Shown here: positions 1 through 8,722 of the stretch, one piece after another
Position numbering within the stretch: position 1 is the stretch's first letter
How the letters are laid out: the number at the start of each line of letters is the position of its first letter
NCBI GenBank assembly: GCA_016702505.1
Contig: JADJDU010000007.1
Location: 186,001-250,000, forward strand
From: Microthrixaceae bacterium
Lineage (GTDB): Bacteria > Actinomycetota > Acidimicrobiia > Acidimicrobiales > Iamiaceae
DNA length: 64,000 nt
Direction: 5' to 3'
Notes under the pieces: model-generated
Told to the model about the DNA's origin: nothing
The model's database searches: none
Seen by the model: only the letters and a program-made list of their open reading frames with translations
Position numbers and translations under genes: made by a program

Positions 1-450
1 AACCACCGCCCCGGGTCCTTCCAGTTCACCGGCGGGGACAGCCACGTAGTGGCAGCCAGCGGCCGCGGCCGCCTCGGCATCACAGTCGGCGTTTCCGACG
101 AACAAGACCCGCGTCCCGTCGGTGACGCCACACCTGCCCATCGCCTCGCGTAGCGATGTCGGATCGGGCTTCGCTGCTCCCACATCGGTCGAGGTGACGA
201 TCACCGCCAGCAGATCACCGAGGCCTACCGGGTCGAGCAGGCGGCGCACGTCGGCCTCGGTCATCACCGACGTGTCGGTGGCAGCAGCCAACCTCACCTG
301 GGTGGCGAGCAGGCCCAACTCGGCCACGGCGTCACCGATCGGCTGGGCCACCAGGTCACCCACCGCGGTGACGGCCGAAGCCTCATGCACCAGGGTCCCA
401 CCGATGTCGAAGACGATCAGGTCCAGATAGGCCGAAGCGAAGGGGTTCAC
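1..450 (-). CDS. HAD-family hydrolase, 3' end outside window
   Basis: A minus-strand frame opens with GTG at 450 and runs off the left edge; about 150 residues are visible. The start overlaps the cobS stop as GTGA, so translation is probably coupled. Near the N-terminus is FDIGGTL, a HAD motif I in which the usual second Asp (DxDGT) is replaced by Gly. Further on are a motif II-like IVTST, then AAKPDP and FVGNADCD, which match motifs III and IV. The protein is therefore a haloacid-dehalogenase-superfamily phosphatase. Its place at the end of a cobalamin operon hints at a phosphatase step in lower-ligand or nucleotide-loop assembly, but that is only context. The loss of the second motif I Asp may mean altered or weak phosphatase activity. 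Confidence 0.8.
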   Translation of the reverse strand, partial: MNPFASAYLDLIVFDIGGTLVHEASAVTAVGDLVAQPIGDAVAELGLLATQVRLAAATDTSVMTEADVRRLLDPVGLGDLLAVIVTSTDVGAAKPDPTSLREAMGRCGVTDGTRVLFVGNADCDAEAAAAAGCHYVAVPAGELEGPGAVV

Positions 451-1178
451 GTTGCTCCCAAGGTTGGATGGACAGCCGATGCCGCCAGCAGGGCACCGAC
501 CTGTGAGGTGACGATGACCGCGCCCAGCACGTCCCCGGTGAAGCCGCCGAGTCGTCGCCGGGCCAGGGCGGTCACGGCTGTCGAACCGATCACCGCCGCC
601 GCCACCGTGACCAGACCTCGAGGTCCTTCCGCGACCATCGCCGCCACCGTCACCGCTGCACCCACTGTCAAGGCGGCCACCACCGCCACCTGGTCCCCGC
701 GTTCGGTTGTGAACGAACTGGCCAACCCTTCGGGTCGAGCGTATGGGACCCAGATCATGACCAGGGCCGCTGCGGAACGGGACAGCGCATACAGACCAGG
801 CAGCAGCCACCACCGGAACTCGACCCCCGCCAGCCCGGCGATGTTCAGGGCCAGAGCCAGCACCACCGCCACCAGTCCGAAGGCGCCGACAGCAGGGTCA
901 CGCATGACGACCAGACGGCGGTCTCGGTCCATCGGTGCCAGCAAGCCGTCGCCACAGTCGGCCAGACCATCGAGATGGAGGATCCCCGTCAGCCCGGCGT
1001 CGACGGCGACCACCACGACCGCGGCTGTCAGTGGGTTCCACCACTGCGACGCCACCCACCACGTCACCGCCATGATCGTCCCGAGAACCGCTCCCACCGC
1101 ACCGAACCACCGGACTGCACCCGGGTCGGGGTCGCGACCCCGGCCGATGCAGGTGAGCAGCGCCAAAGCCGAGATCAT
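447..1178 (-). CDS. cobS: Adenosylcobinamide-GDP ribazoletransferase (cobalamin synthase)
   Basis: A 243-residue integral membrane protein of normal CobS length. Family signatures are LHLDGLADCGDG (residues 67-78), MRDPAVGAFG (92-101) and GGFTGDVLGA near the C-terminus. Several hydrophobic helices separate them, as expected for the membrane enzyme that joins alpha-ribazole to adenosylcobinamide-GDP in the last stage of B12 synthesis. The start overlaps the cobU stop as ATGA and the stop overlaps the HAD gene start, so these three genes form one translationally coupled unit downstream of the chelatase genes. Confidence 0.95.
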   Translation of the reverse strand: MISALALLTCIGRGRDPDPGAVRWFGAVGAVLGTIMAVTWWVASQWWNPLTAAVVVVAVDAGLTGILHLDGLADCGDGLLAPMDRDRRLVVMRDPAVGAFGLVAVVLALALNIAGLAGVEFRWWLLPGLYALSRSAAALVMIWVPYARPEGLASSFTTERGDQVAVVAALTVGAAVTVAAMVAEGPRGLVTVAAAVIGSTAVTALARRRLGGFTGDVLGAVIVTSQVGALLAASAVHPTLGAT

Positions 1179-1747
1179 CGCGATGGAAGTTCCATGACCC
1201 GACCGGCCACCACCAACAAGACCCGGTCGGCAATCCGAGCCACCGCCTGGTTGACCGACCCGAGCGCGTCAGCGAAGCGACCCCCCATGTCGGTGGCCGG
1301 ATAGCCACCCAAGCCCACCTCGTCCGACACCACCACCACGGCACCGACATGGGCCCTCAGGGCATCGACCAGGGAGTCGACCGCCGGCTGGAAGGTGGCG
1401 TGGGCGCTCACCCAGGTGGTGAGGGAATCGACCAGGACGGGGCCCGAGCTCGCCGCCACCACGACGGCCAGGTCGTCGCCGGCTTCTACGGTCACCCAAT
1501 GCTGCGGGCGCCGGTGCCGGTGGGAGGCGATGCGAGCGGCGAACCCGACGTCGGCCAGGTCACGGCGACCGGTAGCCACGTAGGTGACCGCTGCGCCTTT
1601 GGCCAGGTCGGTCACCAGAGCCTCGGCGACCTCGGACTTTCCCGACCGGACACCGCCCAACACCAGCACCACGGGACCGGCGACATCGGGTTCGAGCGCA
1701 AGACCAGCGCCGGGAGCCAGACCTGGACCCGGGTCAGGAGCGGACAT
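1175..1747 (-). CDS. cobU: Adenosylcobinamide kinase / adenosylcobinamide-phosphate guanylyltransferase
   Basis: A 190-residue protein with the CobU P-loop GGVRSGKS at residues 31-38 and the RIASHRHRRPQHW segment that holds the family's guanylylated His. It phosphorylates adenosylcobinamide and then transfers GMP to it, supplying the substrate of CobS encoded directly downstream. The first 25 residues, rich in Pro and Gly, precede the conserved core and the true start could be slightly internal. The 5' end overlaps the chelatase VWA gene by 14 bases. Confidence 0.95.
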   Translation of the reverse strand: MSAPDPGPGLAPGAGLALEPDVAGPVVLVLGGVRSGKSEVAEALVTDLAKGAAVTYVATGRRDLADVGFAARIASHRHRRPQHWVTVEAGDDLAVVVAASSGPVLVDSLTTWVSAHATFQPAVDSLVDALRAHVGAVVVVSDEVGLGGYPATDMGGRFADALGSVNQAVARIADRVLLVVAGRVMELPSR

Positions 1748-3143
1748 CTGATACCCCCGGAAGGTGGGCGACCAGGTCCCGCCCGGGGTCGAGTGCGTCG
1801 AGGTCCCCCAGCGGAACCAGTCGTGCTCGCGCGGCCCCGGCCAACGACCCCGCCAAGCCCAGGCGGGGGTAGCCGGACTCGGTATCCACGATGACCACGT
1901 CGTCGGCCACCTTGGCGAGCTGGGTCGCTGCCGTCATCGCCGCGGCCAGCGGGTCCGGACCACCCGAGGTGGCCCGGCCGTCGGTCAGGACAACCACGAT
2001 GGACCGATCACCGGAACGTGCCGCGGCGCCGACCAGGTCTCGGCAGACGTCGAGCCCGGCGGCGATCGGGGTCGTGCCACCGCTCGCCATCTCCCCCAGC
2101 CGAGATGACGCGATCTCGGTGGAGGAGGTCGGGCGCAACACCACGTCGGCCTGGTCGTGGTGGAAGGCCACCAGGGAGACCCGGGCACGGCGGCGGTAGG
2201 CGTCCCCCAGAAGATGCCTGACCGCCCCCTGGGCCACGGCCAAACGACCGTCTCGACCCATCGACGACGAAGTGTCCACCGCGAACACCACCAGAGCCCG
2301 GGCGGTGTGCTCGCGGTCGACGACCCTCAGGTCACCGGGGACCGCTACGGCCTGGGGTACACCGTCCACGCTGCGTCTGGTGGCCAGGGCCAGAGCACTG
2401 GCCGGTCCGTCGGGGCGTTGGCCGGGGCGATCACCCGATTCCACCGTGCGCACCGGGCGCCCGACCGCCATGGTCGACCGCCCGGAACGACCTCTCGCTG
2501 GTGGGGTGCGGGGAGGTTGTCCGCCTCGACCCAACCCCAAGTCGACCGCCACCGACACCGACCCCCGAGGACCCGGGTCGGGGTCCTGTTCGGGCTCGGG
2601 ACCGCGCTCTGACCGGGGGCGAGGTTGCGCGTCGGCGTCTACCCCGCTGCTCTTGGTCTGGTCGGCAGGGGGATGAAGCGGATCGGGATCCGGGCTCTCC
2701 GATGAGGTCGGAGGTCGGTCAGGCAGAGTCGGGGGGCGCAGCTCGTCGAACAGGTCGTCCAACTCGCCTTGGTCTATTCCGGGGGAATCAGCCGGGCCAC
2801 GTCGTCGACGGTGGGCCAGCACCAACGCGGCCACCGCCTCCACGTCAGCGGTGGTGACATGGCGACGGCCGTCGAGCCGGGCCCGAGCCAGCGCGGCTCG
2901 CACCAAGGCCAGGTCGGCCCGCAGCGCCTCGGCGCCAGCCCCGACCGCCACCGAGCAGGCGAAGTTCACCACCTCGTCGGGCAGCGATGCGCTGGCGGAC
3001 CTGGCCGCGGTGACCCGCCGCCGCAGCTCGGAATCAGCCTCGCTCACATGGTCTGGTTCGACCAAGCTGACGGGTCCGGCTCCCTCCTCACCCGCGGCGG
3101 CAAATGGCTGGTCGCGGTCCAGTTGGCGGCGGACGGCCTCCAC
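1734..3143 (-). CDS. Chelatase VWA (ChlD-like) part of a frameshifted fused chelatase subunit
   Basis: This reading frame carries the C-terminal two thirds of a fused ChlI/ChlD-type subunit. It starts in the AAA lid helices (EAVRRQLD...), continues through a long Pro/Asp/Arg-rich linker, and ends in a VWA domain with an intact MIDAS (DTSSS, a Thr in GGTTP, and LTDGRA). The N-terminal AAA module is read in another frame just upstream (3044-3670). Joining them needs one base added near 3,150-3,175, where ...GLTTEVRA should run into VEVRDRVEAVRRQL. With CobN upstream this is the actinobacterial putative cobaltochelatase subunit that drives CobN with ATP. The frameshift may be a sequencing error or real decay. 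Confidence 0.85.
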   Translation of the reverse strand: MEAVRRQLDRDQPFAAAGEEGAGPVSLVEPDHVSEADSELRRRVTAARSASASLPDEVVNFACSVAVGAGAEALRADLALVRAALARARLDGRRHVTTADVEAVAALVLAHRRRRGPADSPGIDQGELDDLFDELRPPTLPDRPPTSSESPDPDPLHPPADQTKSSGVDADAQPRPRSERGPEPEQDPDPGPRGSVSVAVDLGLGRGGQPPRTPPARGRSGRSTMAVGRPVRTVESGDRPGQRPDGPASALALATRRSVDGVPQAVAVPGDLRVVDREHTARALVVFAVDTSSSMGRDGRLAVAQGAVRHLLGDAYRRRARVSLVAFHHDQADVVLRPTSSTEIASSRLGEMASGGTTPIAAGLDVCRDLVGAAARSGDRSIVVVLTDGRATSGGPDPLAAAMTAATQLAKVADDVVIVDTESGYPRLGLAGSLAGAARARLVPLGDLDALDPGRDLVAHLPGVSDVRS

Positions 3144-3670
3144 GCGGTCTCTGACCTCGACCGGGCCCGCACCTCGGTGGTGAGCCCGAACCGATCGAGA
3201 AGTTGAGGGCGCAGCTCACCTTCCTCGGGGTTCATGGACGCCACCAGCACGAACCGGGCTGGGTGCTGGGCCGACAGGCCCTCGCGCTCCACCCGGTTCA
3301 CACCCGAGACAGCCACGTCGAGCAAGGCATCGACCAGGTGATCGGCCAACAGGTTGATCTCGTCGACGTAGAGCACCCCGCCGTGGGCTTCGGCCAGGAG
3401 CCCCGGACGCAACCTTGGTCGACCTCGTTCCAACAGGTCGGCCAGGTCGAGGGCGCCCAGGACCCGGTCTTCGCCAGCCCCGAGGGGAAGCTCCACGAAC
3501 GGAGCGTCACCGGGCATCACCGCGGCCAGTCCTCGAGCCAAGGTGGTCTTGGCCGAACCCTTGTCTCCGCGTAGGAGAACCCCTCCCAGGCGGGGCTCAA
3601 CCGCGGCCAGGAGCAAAGCCTCCTTGGCCTCCTCCAAGCCCACCACCTCGGAGAAGGACAGCCGGCTCAC
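3044..3670 (-). CDS. Chelatase AAA (ChlI-like) part of a frameshifted fused subunit
   Basis: The GTG start at 3670 overlaps the cobN stop as GTGA and follows GGGAGG at good spacing. The frame shows an AAA+ chelatase core: Walker A GDKGSAKTT, Walker B GGVLYVDEINLL, sensor-1 region ASMNPEEGELRPQLLDRFGL. After TTEVRA it becomes low-complexity Arg/Ser/Pro sequence that matches no chelatase, while the expected continuation is in the -1 frame (1734-3143). Together the two frames make a subunit of about 640 residues with AAA, linker and VWA domains. ATP hydrolysis by this module would power metal insertion by CobN. Confidence 0.85.
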   Translation of the reverse strand: MSRLSFSEVVGLEEAKEALLLAAVEPRLGGVLLRGDKGSAKTTLARGLAAVMPGDAPFVELPLGAGEDRVLGALDLADLLERGRPRLRPGLLAEAHGGVLYVDEINLLADHLVDALLDVAVSGVNRVEREGLSAQHPARFVLVASMNPEEGELRPQLLDRFGLTTEVRARSRSETAWRPSAANWTATSHLPPRVRREPDPSAWSNQTM

Positions 3671-5151
3671 CGTCGTTCCTCCCAGGTCTCGGCCTCGAGC
3701 ACGGCGCGGGCCAACAGCGTCCGCGTTTCCGCGCCGGCGTCCCACATCCCTCGCTCGATCGCTTCCAGCAGTCGCTCGGCGATCGACGACAACGCCCCCG
3801 GGTTGGACGTCTCGAAGAACTTCCGGATGGCCGGGTCGGCCACGTAGGCCTCGACCACACGTTCGTACATCCAGTCGTCGACGACCCGGGCGGTGGCGTC
3901 GTAGCCGAACAGGAAGTCCACCGTGGCCGCCAACTCGAAGGCGCCCTTGTAACCGTGACGGGTCATGGCGTCGATCCAGCGAGGGTTGACCACCCGGGTG
4001 CGAACCACCCGTGCGGCCTCCTCCGCCAACGAGCGGACCATCGGCCGGTCGGGGTCGGCCGAGTCGCCGAACCATCCCTTGGGGTCGGCCCCGGTCAGCG
4101 CACGGACGGTGGCGATCATGCCACCGTGCTCGGACAGGTATTCGCCGTTGTCGAAGATGTCGTGCTCGCGGTTGTCCTGGTTCTTGACCGCCACCTCGAT
4201 GGCGGCGAACCGGCGCCGCATGGCGTCCTCGGCGGGCATGCCGTAGCCCGCCCGGCCGTAGCTGTGCCCCGACCACGCCACATAGATCGCGGCCAAGTCG
4301 TCGTCGCTCCGCCACGAACGCTGCTCCAATGCGGCCGCCACCCCGACCCCGTAGGAACCAGGCGGCGGCCCGAAGATCCGAGGGTCATCGGCACGCGACG
4401 CTCGCAGCGGGTTCTGCTCTGGCGGTTCATCCAGCGCCGCGACCAGGGCCACCGCGTCGTCGATCAACTGAACCAGGTTGGGGAAGGCATCACGGAAGAA
4501 CCCCGAGATGCGCACCGTGACGTCCACCCGTGGACGGCCCAGTTCAGACAACGAGATGACCTCGAGCCCGACCACTCGGCGGGACTCCTGCTCCCACACC
4601 GGACGGACGCCGAGCAGGGCAAGGGCTTCAGCCACATCATCGCCCTGGGTGCGCATGAGGGCGGTCCCCCACAACACCAGGCCCACCGTGGTCGGCGGTC
4701 GGCCTTCCTCGTCCATGTGGCGTGCCACCACCCCATCAGCGAGTCGAACCCCAACATCCCAGGCCAGCCGGGTAGGAAGGGACTTGGGGTCGACCGAATA
4801 GAAGTTCCGTCCGGTGGGCAAGACGTGGGCACCGCCGCGGGTCAAGGTTCCGCTGGGACCGGCAGGGACGTGGCCCCCGGCGAGGCCCACCAGGAGGTTG
4901 TCGATCTCGTCGGTGGTGCGTGCCAGGTTGGGGACCAGCCAGTCACATATCCATGCCACGGTGGGCGAATCGGCTGGTACCACCGCCCAGTCCCGACCTG
5001 CCGCCGCCTCGACCAACTCTCGGGCCCGGGCTTCGACCGCGGCCAGCGAGCGCGGTTCGTCCAGGTCCAACCCCATCTCATCGGCCACCTCCTGGCGCAG
5101 TGACGCAACCTGACCGTTGGGTAGGCGGGTGATGGCCAGCAATGCCCGAGA
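3667..5151 (-). pseudogene. cobN: CobN cobaltochelatase, C-terminal part only (5'-truncated)
   Basis: About 495 residues match the C-terminal part of CobN, the large cobaltochelatase subunit, normally about 1,200-1,300 residues. Recognisable blocks are TRLPNGQ, HVLPTGRNFYSVDP, TVGLVLWGTALMRTQGDD, DVTVRISGFFRDAFPN, EHDIFDNGEYLSEHGGM and NPRWIDAMTRHGYKGAFE. The frame is open to 5271, but everything before about 5,150 is antisense to the next gene and not CobN-like. Some 700 N-terminal residues are missing, and so is any promoter. The remnant still couples by GTGA to the chelatase AAA gene. Either the locus is broken or two distant sequences were joined in assembly here. Confidence 0.85.
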
Positions 5152-5822
5152 CGGCTGATTCGTCGGCTCCCGCCCAGTGGGTGCACGTGTCCGCGGACCC
5201 CAGCGCCTCCTGGCACGATCACCGGGTCCACTGGATGGGGAACACCGATCCAGCGGCAGTCCAGACTTCACCCCATGAGCACCACACCATCATCGATGGT
5301 TGGGAACTGGGGCTGCACGTCGACGGCCGGCAACGGACCGTGACCGGCCAGACCAGGTGGGTTCCACCACCGCCGGTGGCCCCGTGGCTGGTGGTGGCCG
5401 TCGTCGCCGCTGGGATCTCCTTCCTGTCGTCGTTCGGGGTCCGCCTGTTCCCGGCGGTGGCGATCGGCGTGTGCCTGCTCGGAGCCACGACGGTGGTGGG
5501 CGTCGCGCTCACAATGTCCGATCCACCGGGCGGGGCGGCCATCGCGCTGATGCTGCCGGTCTGCCTAACGCTGTTCGGGCTGGTTAGAGCCCACTTCGGA
5601 GACCACGACTGGGCGGTGTCGTCGTGGGGGCTGGCTGGAATCGTCGCGGTGGTGAGCATCGCCTACGGCTCGTTCTTCACGCACTCCCAGTTGCCGACCG
5701 CGCTGGCCGCACCGGTTGCTCGACTGGTGCTCAGCCTGACCGTCGGGGCCGGGATCGGGGCCGCGGCCGGGATCTGGGCAACCGCGATCACGGCCCGTCG
5801 CGGCGCTGGGACCACGGCGTAA
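5142..5822 (+). CDS. Membrane protein, probably 5'-truncated
   Basis: A 226-residue protein whose first 65 residues look like the end of an exported domain (SWHDHRVHWMG, then IIDGWELGLHVDG). Five or so hydrophobic helices follow from about residue 80. Actinobacterial proteins of this layout usually begin with a signal peptide and a longer extracellular part; here the frame is closed by a stop at 5130 and the protein starts inside the domain. The loss of its 5' end coincides with the loss of the 5' end of cobN on the other strand. I cannot give it a function. It lies 10 bases upstream of the next gene and probably shares its transcript. Confidence 0.6.
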   Translation: MPETADSSAPAQWVHVSADPSASWHDHRVHWMGNTDPAAVQTSPHEHHTIIDGWELGLHVDGRQRTVTGQTRWVPPPPVAPWLVVAVVAAGISFLSSFGVRLFPAVAIGVCLLGATTVVGVALTMSDPPGGAAIALMLPVCLTLFGLVRAHFGDHDWAVSSWGLAGIVAVVSIAYGSFFTHSQLPTALAAPVARLVLSLTVGAGIGAAAGIWATAITARRGAGTTA

Positions 5823-5831
5823 CCTGCGACC

Positions 5832-7079
5832 ATGAGCGAGTCCGAGGGGTTCGATCTCGACTTGGAGGTGGCCCGGGCCTGGACCCGGTTCCAGGGTGAG
5901 GTGGCCACGCGCCTGGCCAACATCGAAGACCTCCAGTCCTTCGTGATCGATGTGGAGACAGGGCTCAACGGCGAGGACCAGGTGACGCCCTACGTGCAGT
6001 TCGCCCTTCAAGAGCCGATGGTCCGTCTGGAGGTCTCCAGCAACGCCTACCTCGACGATGGCTTCCGACTCACCGCCGACGCCGAAGCCGAACTGGTCGC
6101 GCTCGGCCTCACACCCCCCACCTACACCCTGGACGAAGTCCCCGATGAGGGTTCGTCCAACTACTTCGCCGACGGAGCACTCGACGACGCCGACCGCTTG
6201 TCGGTGATGGCGGTGCGGGTGCTGCGCCGGGTCTTTGGCGTTCCCCACCCTGCGTTCCTGGTCGGTCACCGGCTCCAGAACCGCTCCGAGAAGGGTGACG
6301 ACGCCGACGTGGTGATCCCCGGCGACCCCGACGAGCTCCGGCGTCTCGTCGATGAGGCCATCGAGGAAGCGGTGGGCCATCCACCGATCCACGACGAGGA
6401 CGACGACATACCCATCGCCTGCGGCTCTGCGCTGGTGTGGGTGACGGTGCGCCAGGACATGCCTGCCGTCGAGATGGTGTCGTGGGTGGTGGTCGACGTG
6501 GCCCAGCCCGGTGATGCTCTGTTCGAGGTCAATCGCCTCAACGAGCAGACCGCCTTTGTCCGCTTCGCCCTGGTGGGCGACCGCATCTCGGCCCGGACCA
6601 CCCTGTTGGCCCACCCGTTCTCGGCCACCCAGCTCCATCTTCTGCTGGTCCACCTGGCCGAGGCCGTCGACGAACTGGACGAAGGTCTGGCCCAACGAGT
6701 CGGCGGCCGGACCTGGACCAGCACCGGCCCCACCGTCGACCTCCGCGACGTCGACGGCGAAGACGACGACCTCCATCCGGCGTTGGCCACCATCATCGAA
6801 CTCGACACCGACGAGGACGGTTCGGTCAGCCGTGACCTTGCCGCCCGGATCTGTGGGTGGAATCGAGACCTGGTCTTGGAACTGATCGCCGACAGCTCCC
6901 GTCAGGAGATCTCGTGGCGTGAAAGCCACGAGGAAGCCGTGTTCGAAGGCAACTCAGACGAGGCTGAAGCCTGCGCCGGGGAGCTGGAGGCGTGGGAAGC
7001 CACCACCCGGTTGTTGCGCCGCGCTCTGAGGCTCATCGTCGAGTCACCCGACCAGCCCGAAGGCCCCGATGGTTCCTAG
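5832..7079 (+). CDS. Acidic TY-Chap / YbjN-like protein, function unknown
   Basis: A soluble, strongly acidic protein of 415 residues without signal peptide or membrane helices. Two repeated chaperone-like halves can be seen: an N-terminal segment (about 10-150, with ANIEDLQSFVIDVETG and YVQFALQEPMVRLEV) and a middle segment (about 180-300, with ALFEVNRLNEQTAFVRFALVGDRISARTTL...). The latter is the sort of pattern found in YbjN/type III secretion chaperone-like folds (TY-Chap domains). This is a fold-level impression only. It starts 10 bases after the truncated membrane protein. Confidence 0.55.
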   Translation: MSESEGFDLDLEVARAWTRFQGEVATRLANIEDLQSFVIDVETGLNGEDQVTPYVQFALQEPMVRLEVSSNAYLDDGFRLTADAEAELVALGLTPPTYTLDEVPDEGSSNYFADGALDDADRLSVMAVRVLRRVFGVPHPAFLVGHRLQNRSEKGDDADVVIPGDPDELRRLVDEAIEEAVGHPPIHDEDDDIPIACGSALVWVTVRQDMPAVEMVSWVVVDVAQPGDALFEVNRLNEQTAFVRFALVGDRISARTTLLAHPFSATQLHLLLVHLAEAVDELDEGLAQRVGGRTWTSTGPTVDLRDVDGEDDDLHPALATIIELDTDEDGSVSRDLAARICGWNRDLVLELIADSSRQEISWRESHEEAVFEGNSDEAEACAGELEAWEATTRLLRRALRLIVESPDQPEGPDGS

Positions 7080-7113
7080 CGAGCAGGTCCGGTCGTCCTC
7101 GCTGCGAGTTTGA

Positions 7114-8202
7114 TCAGACCGATACCGCAGGTTCCGCCACGGGAGAAGGCTCTCGGCCCGGTTGGGCCCGGGCTCCCCCGGTGGACCAGTGCGCCGCCAC
7201 CACTGCAACCACCAACGTCAGGGCACCCACCGCCTGGTGGGCGATCCCCAGACCCACCGGAACGGCATTGACGAGCGTGATGATGCCGAGCACGAACTGG
7301 GCCAGGACCACCATCTCCAAGGCGAAGGCGATTCCCCGGGCCCCGGCGAAGAACAGTCTGGCCGCCACGGCCATGGCCGACGCCGCCACCACCACCGCCA
7401 ACCACCGGTGCAAGAACTGGACGGTGACCGGGTTGTCCACCGCGTTGGACCACACCGGCGAGAGCCGATCGACCTCCCTGGGAACCCATTGGCCGTTCAT
7501 GGCCGGCCAGGTGTTGTAGATGCGCCCGGCATCGAGTCCGGCCACGAACGCTCCGAGCACGATCTGCACGCTGAGCAGAACGAAGAACGGCGCCACCCAC
7601 CGCGACGGGCGTCCCTCGACCTTGGTGCGCCCTTGGGCCAATGCCCTCAGGTCCAGGGCCGTCCAAACCAGAGCGGCCAACAAGAGCAGGGCGGTGACCA
7701 GGTGAAGGGCAAGTCGCTCGTGGGCCACATCGGGACGATCGACCAGGCCGCTGGTCACCATCCACCAGCCGATGAAGCCTTGAAGACCTACCAGCGCCAC
7801 CAACAACGCGATGCGGGGGCCGTAACCGGGAGGAATGGCCCGCCGGAACAGGTACCAGAAGAACGGGAGGGCTAGGGCCATGCCCACGATGCGACCCAGA
7901 ACCCGGTGGGAGTACTCCCACCAGAAGATCCCCTTGAACTCCGAGAGGTCCATTTCCCGGTTCACGAGGCGGAACTCAGGCGTCTGGCGGTAGGCATCGA
8001 ACTCGGCCTGCCAGTCGCCTTCGGACAGCGGCGGAACAGAGCCGCTCACCGGTTCCCAATGAACCATCGACAGCCCGGACTGGGTGAGGCGGGTGGCTCC
8101 ACCGATCACAACCATGGCGAACACCAGCACCGCCACTCCGAACAGCCACCAGCTCAACTGGTTCGGTCGGTGCGGGCTGACGTCGGGGGCCTCGCTCAAC
8201 AC
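7114..8202 (-). CDS. ctaA: Heme A synthase, COX15/CtaA family
   Basis: An eight-helix membrane protein that oxidises the C8 methyl of heme O to make heme A for cytochrome oxidase. Visible family signatures are GGATRLTQSGLSMVHW, EYSHRVLGR, the second-helix His in HERLALHL, NTWPAMNG, QFLHRW and IAHQAVGAL; the four helix His residues are the heme ligands. The WEPVSGSVPPL and YNTWPAMNG elements resemble the longer COX15 type. The frame is open to 8319, but the first 39 residues there are low-complexity, so I prefer the GTG at 8202. That also leaves about 160 bases for divergent promoters with the ArsC-like gene. Confidence 0.9.
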   Translation of the reverse strand: MLSEAPDVSPHRPNQLSWWLFGVAVLVFAMVVIGGATRLTQSGLSMVHWEPVSGSVPPLSEGDWQAEFDAYRQTPEFRLVNREMDLSEFKGIFWWEYSHRVLGRIVGMALALPFFWYLFRRAIPPGYGPRIALLVALVGLQGFIGWWMVTSGLVDRPDVAHERLALHLVTALLLLAALVWTALDLRALAQGRTKVEGRPSRWVAPFFVLLSVQIVLGAFVAGLDAGRIYNTWPAMNGQWVPREVDRLSPVWSNAVDNPVTVQFLHRWLAVVVAASAMAVAARLFFAGARGIAFALEMVVLAQFVLGIITLVNAVPVGLGIAHQAVGALTLVVAVVAAHWSTGGARAQPGREPSPVAEPAVSV

Positions 8203-8360
8203 CCGAGCGAGCCTACCGAGACGCCCATTTCCCACCACATCGCGCCCCTCTGACACTGGCGTTCCCAGCGGTGAGGATGCGGGCCTCCTGAACCGAGACC
8301 TGTCTCTGGGCGAAGTCATGCCAAGCTCGCGGCGCCACCGACCCGAGGGAGTAGGCCGCT

Positions 8361-8714
8361 ATGTCAGAACCGACCGTCTGGTTCAACGCCAAGTGCTCGA
8401 AATGCCGCACCACCCAGTCGATCCTGACCGAGAAGGGGGTGGACGCCACCTACCTCCGCTACCTCGATTCGCCACCCGACACCGCTGAGATCAGGCGGGT
8501 ACTGGATCTGCTCGGCACCGACGATCCGCGGGACATGGCCCGCACCGGTGAGGCGCTGTGGAAGGAACTGGGACTCGACGATGCCTCGGCCGACGAAGTG
8601 ATCGAGGCGCTCAGCGCCAACCCCAAGCTGATCGAACGCCCCATCGTGATCGTGGGCGACCGAGCCGTGGTGGCTCGGCCGCCCGAACGGGTCCTGGAGA
8701 TCTTGGGTGACTGA
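8361..8714 (+). CDS. ArsC/Spx-family thioredoxin-fold protein, probable arsenate reductase
   Basis: A 117-residue protein with the ArsC-family N-terminus FNAKCSKCRTT. Its first Cys is at the position of the catalytic Cys of glutaredoxin-linked arsenate reductases and its second lies three residues on, so a CxxC redox pair is possible. The later NPKLIERPIVI matches the ArsC RPI block that binds the anion. No arsenic operon surrounds it. A general thiol reductase role is possible. Confidence 0.8.
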   Translation: MSEPTVWFNAKCSKCRTTQSILTEKGVDATYLRYLDSPPDTAEIRRVLDLLGTDDPRDMARTGEALWKELGLDDASADEVIEALSANPKLIERPIVIVGDRAVVARPPERVLEILGD

Positions 8715-8722
8715 CCCGATGG

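Noticed and set aside
1..5150. Cobalamin riboswitch upstream of the cob operon
   Set aside because: The operon's 5' end is cut at the cobN truncation, so no leader is available to examine.
5565..6929. Long antisense frame opposite the TY-Chap-like gene
   Set aside because: Composition is that of a mirror frame in high-GC DNA, and the sense frame has coherent protein features.
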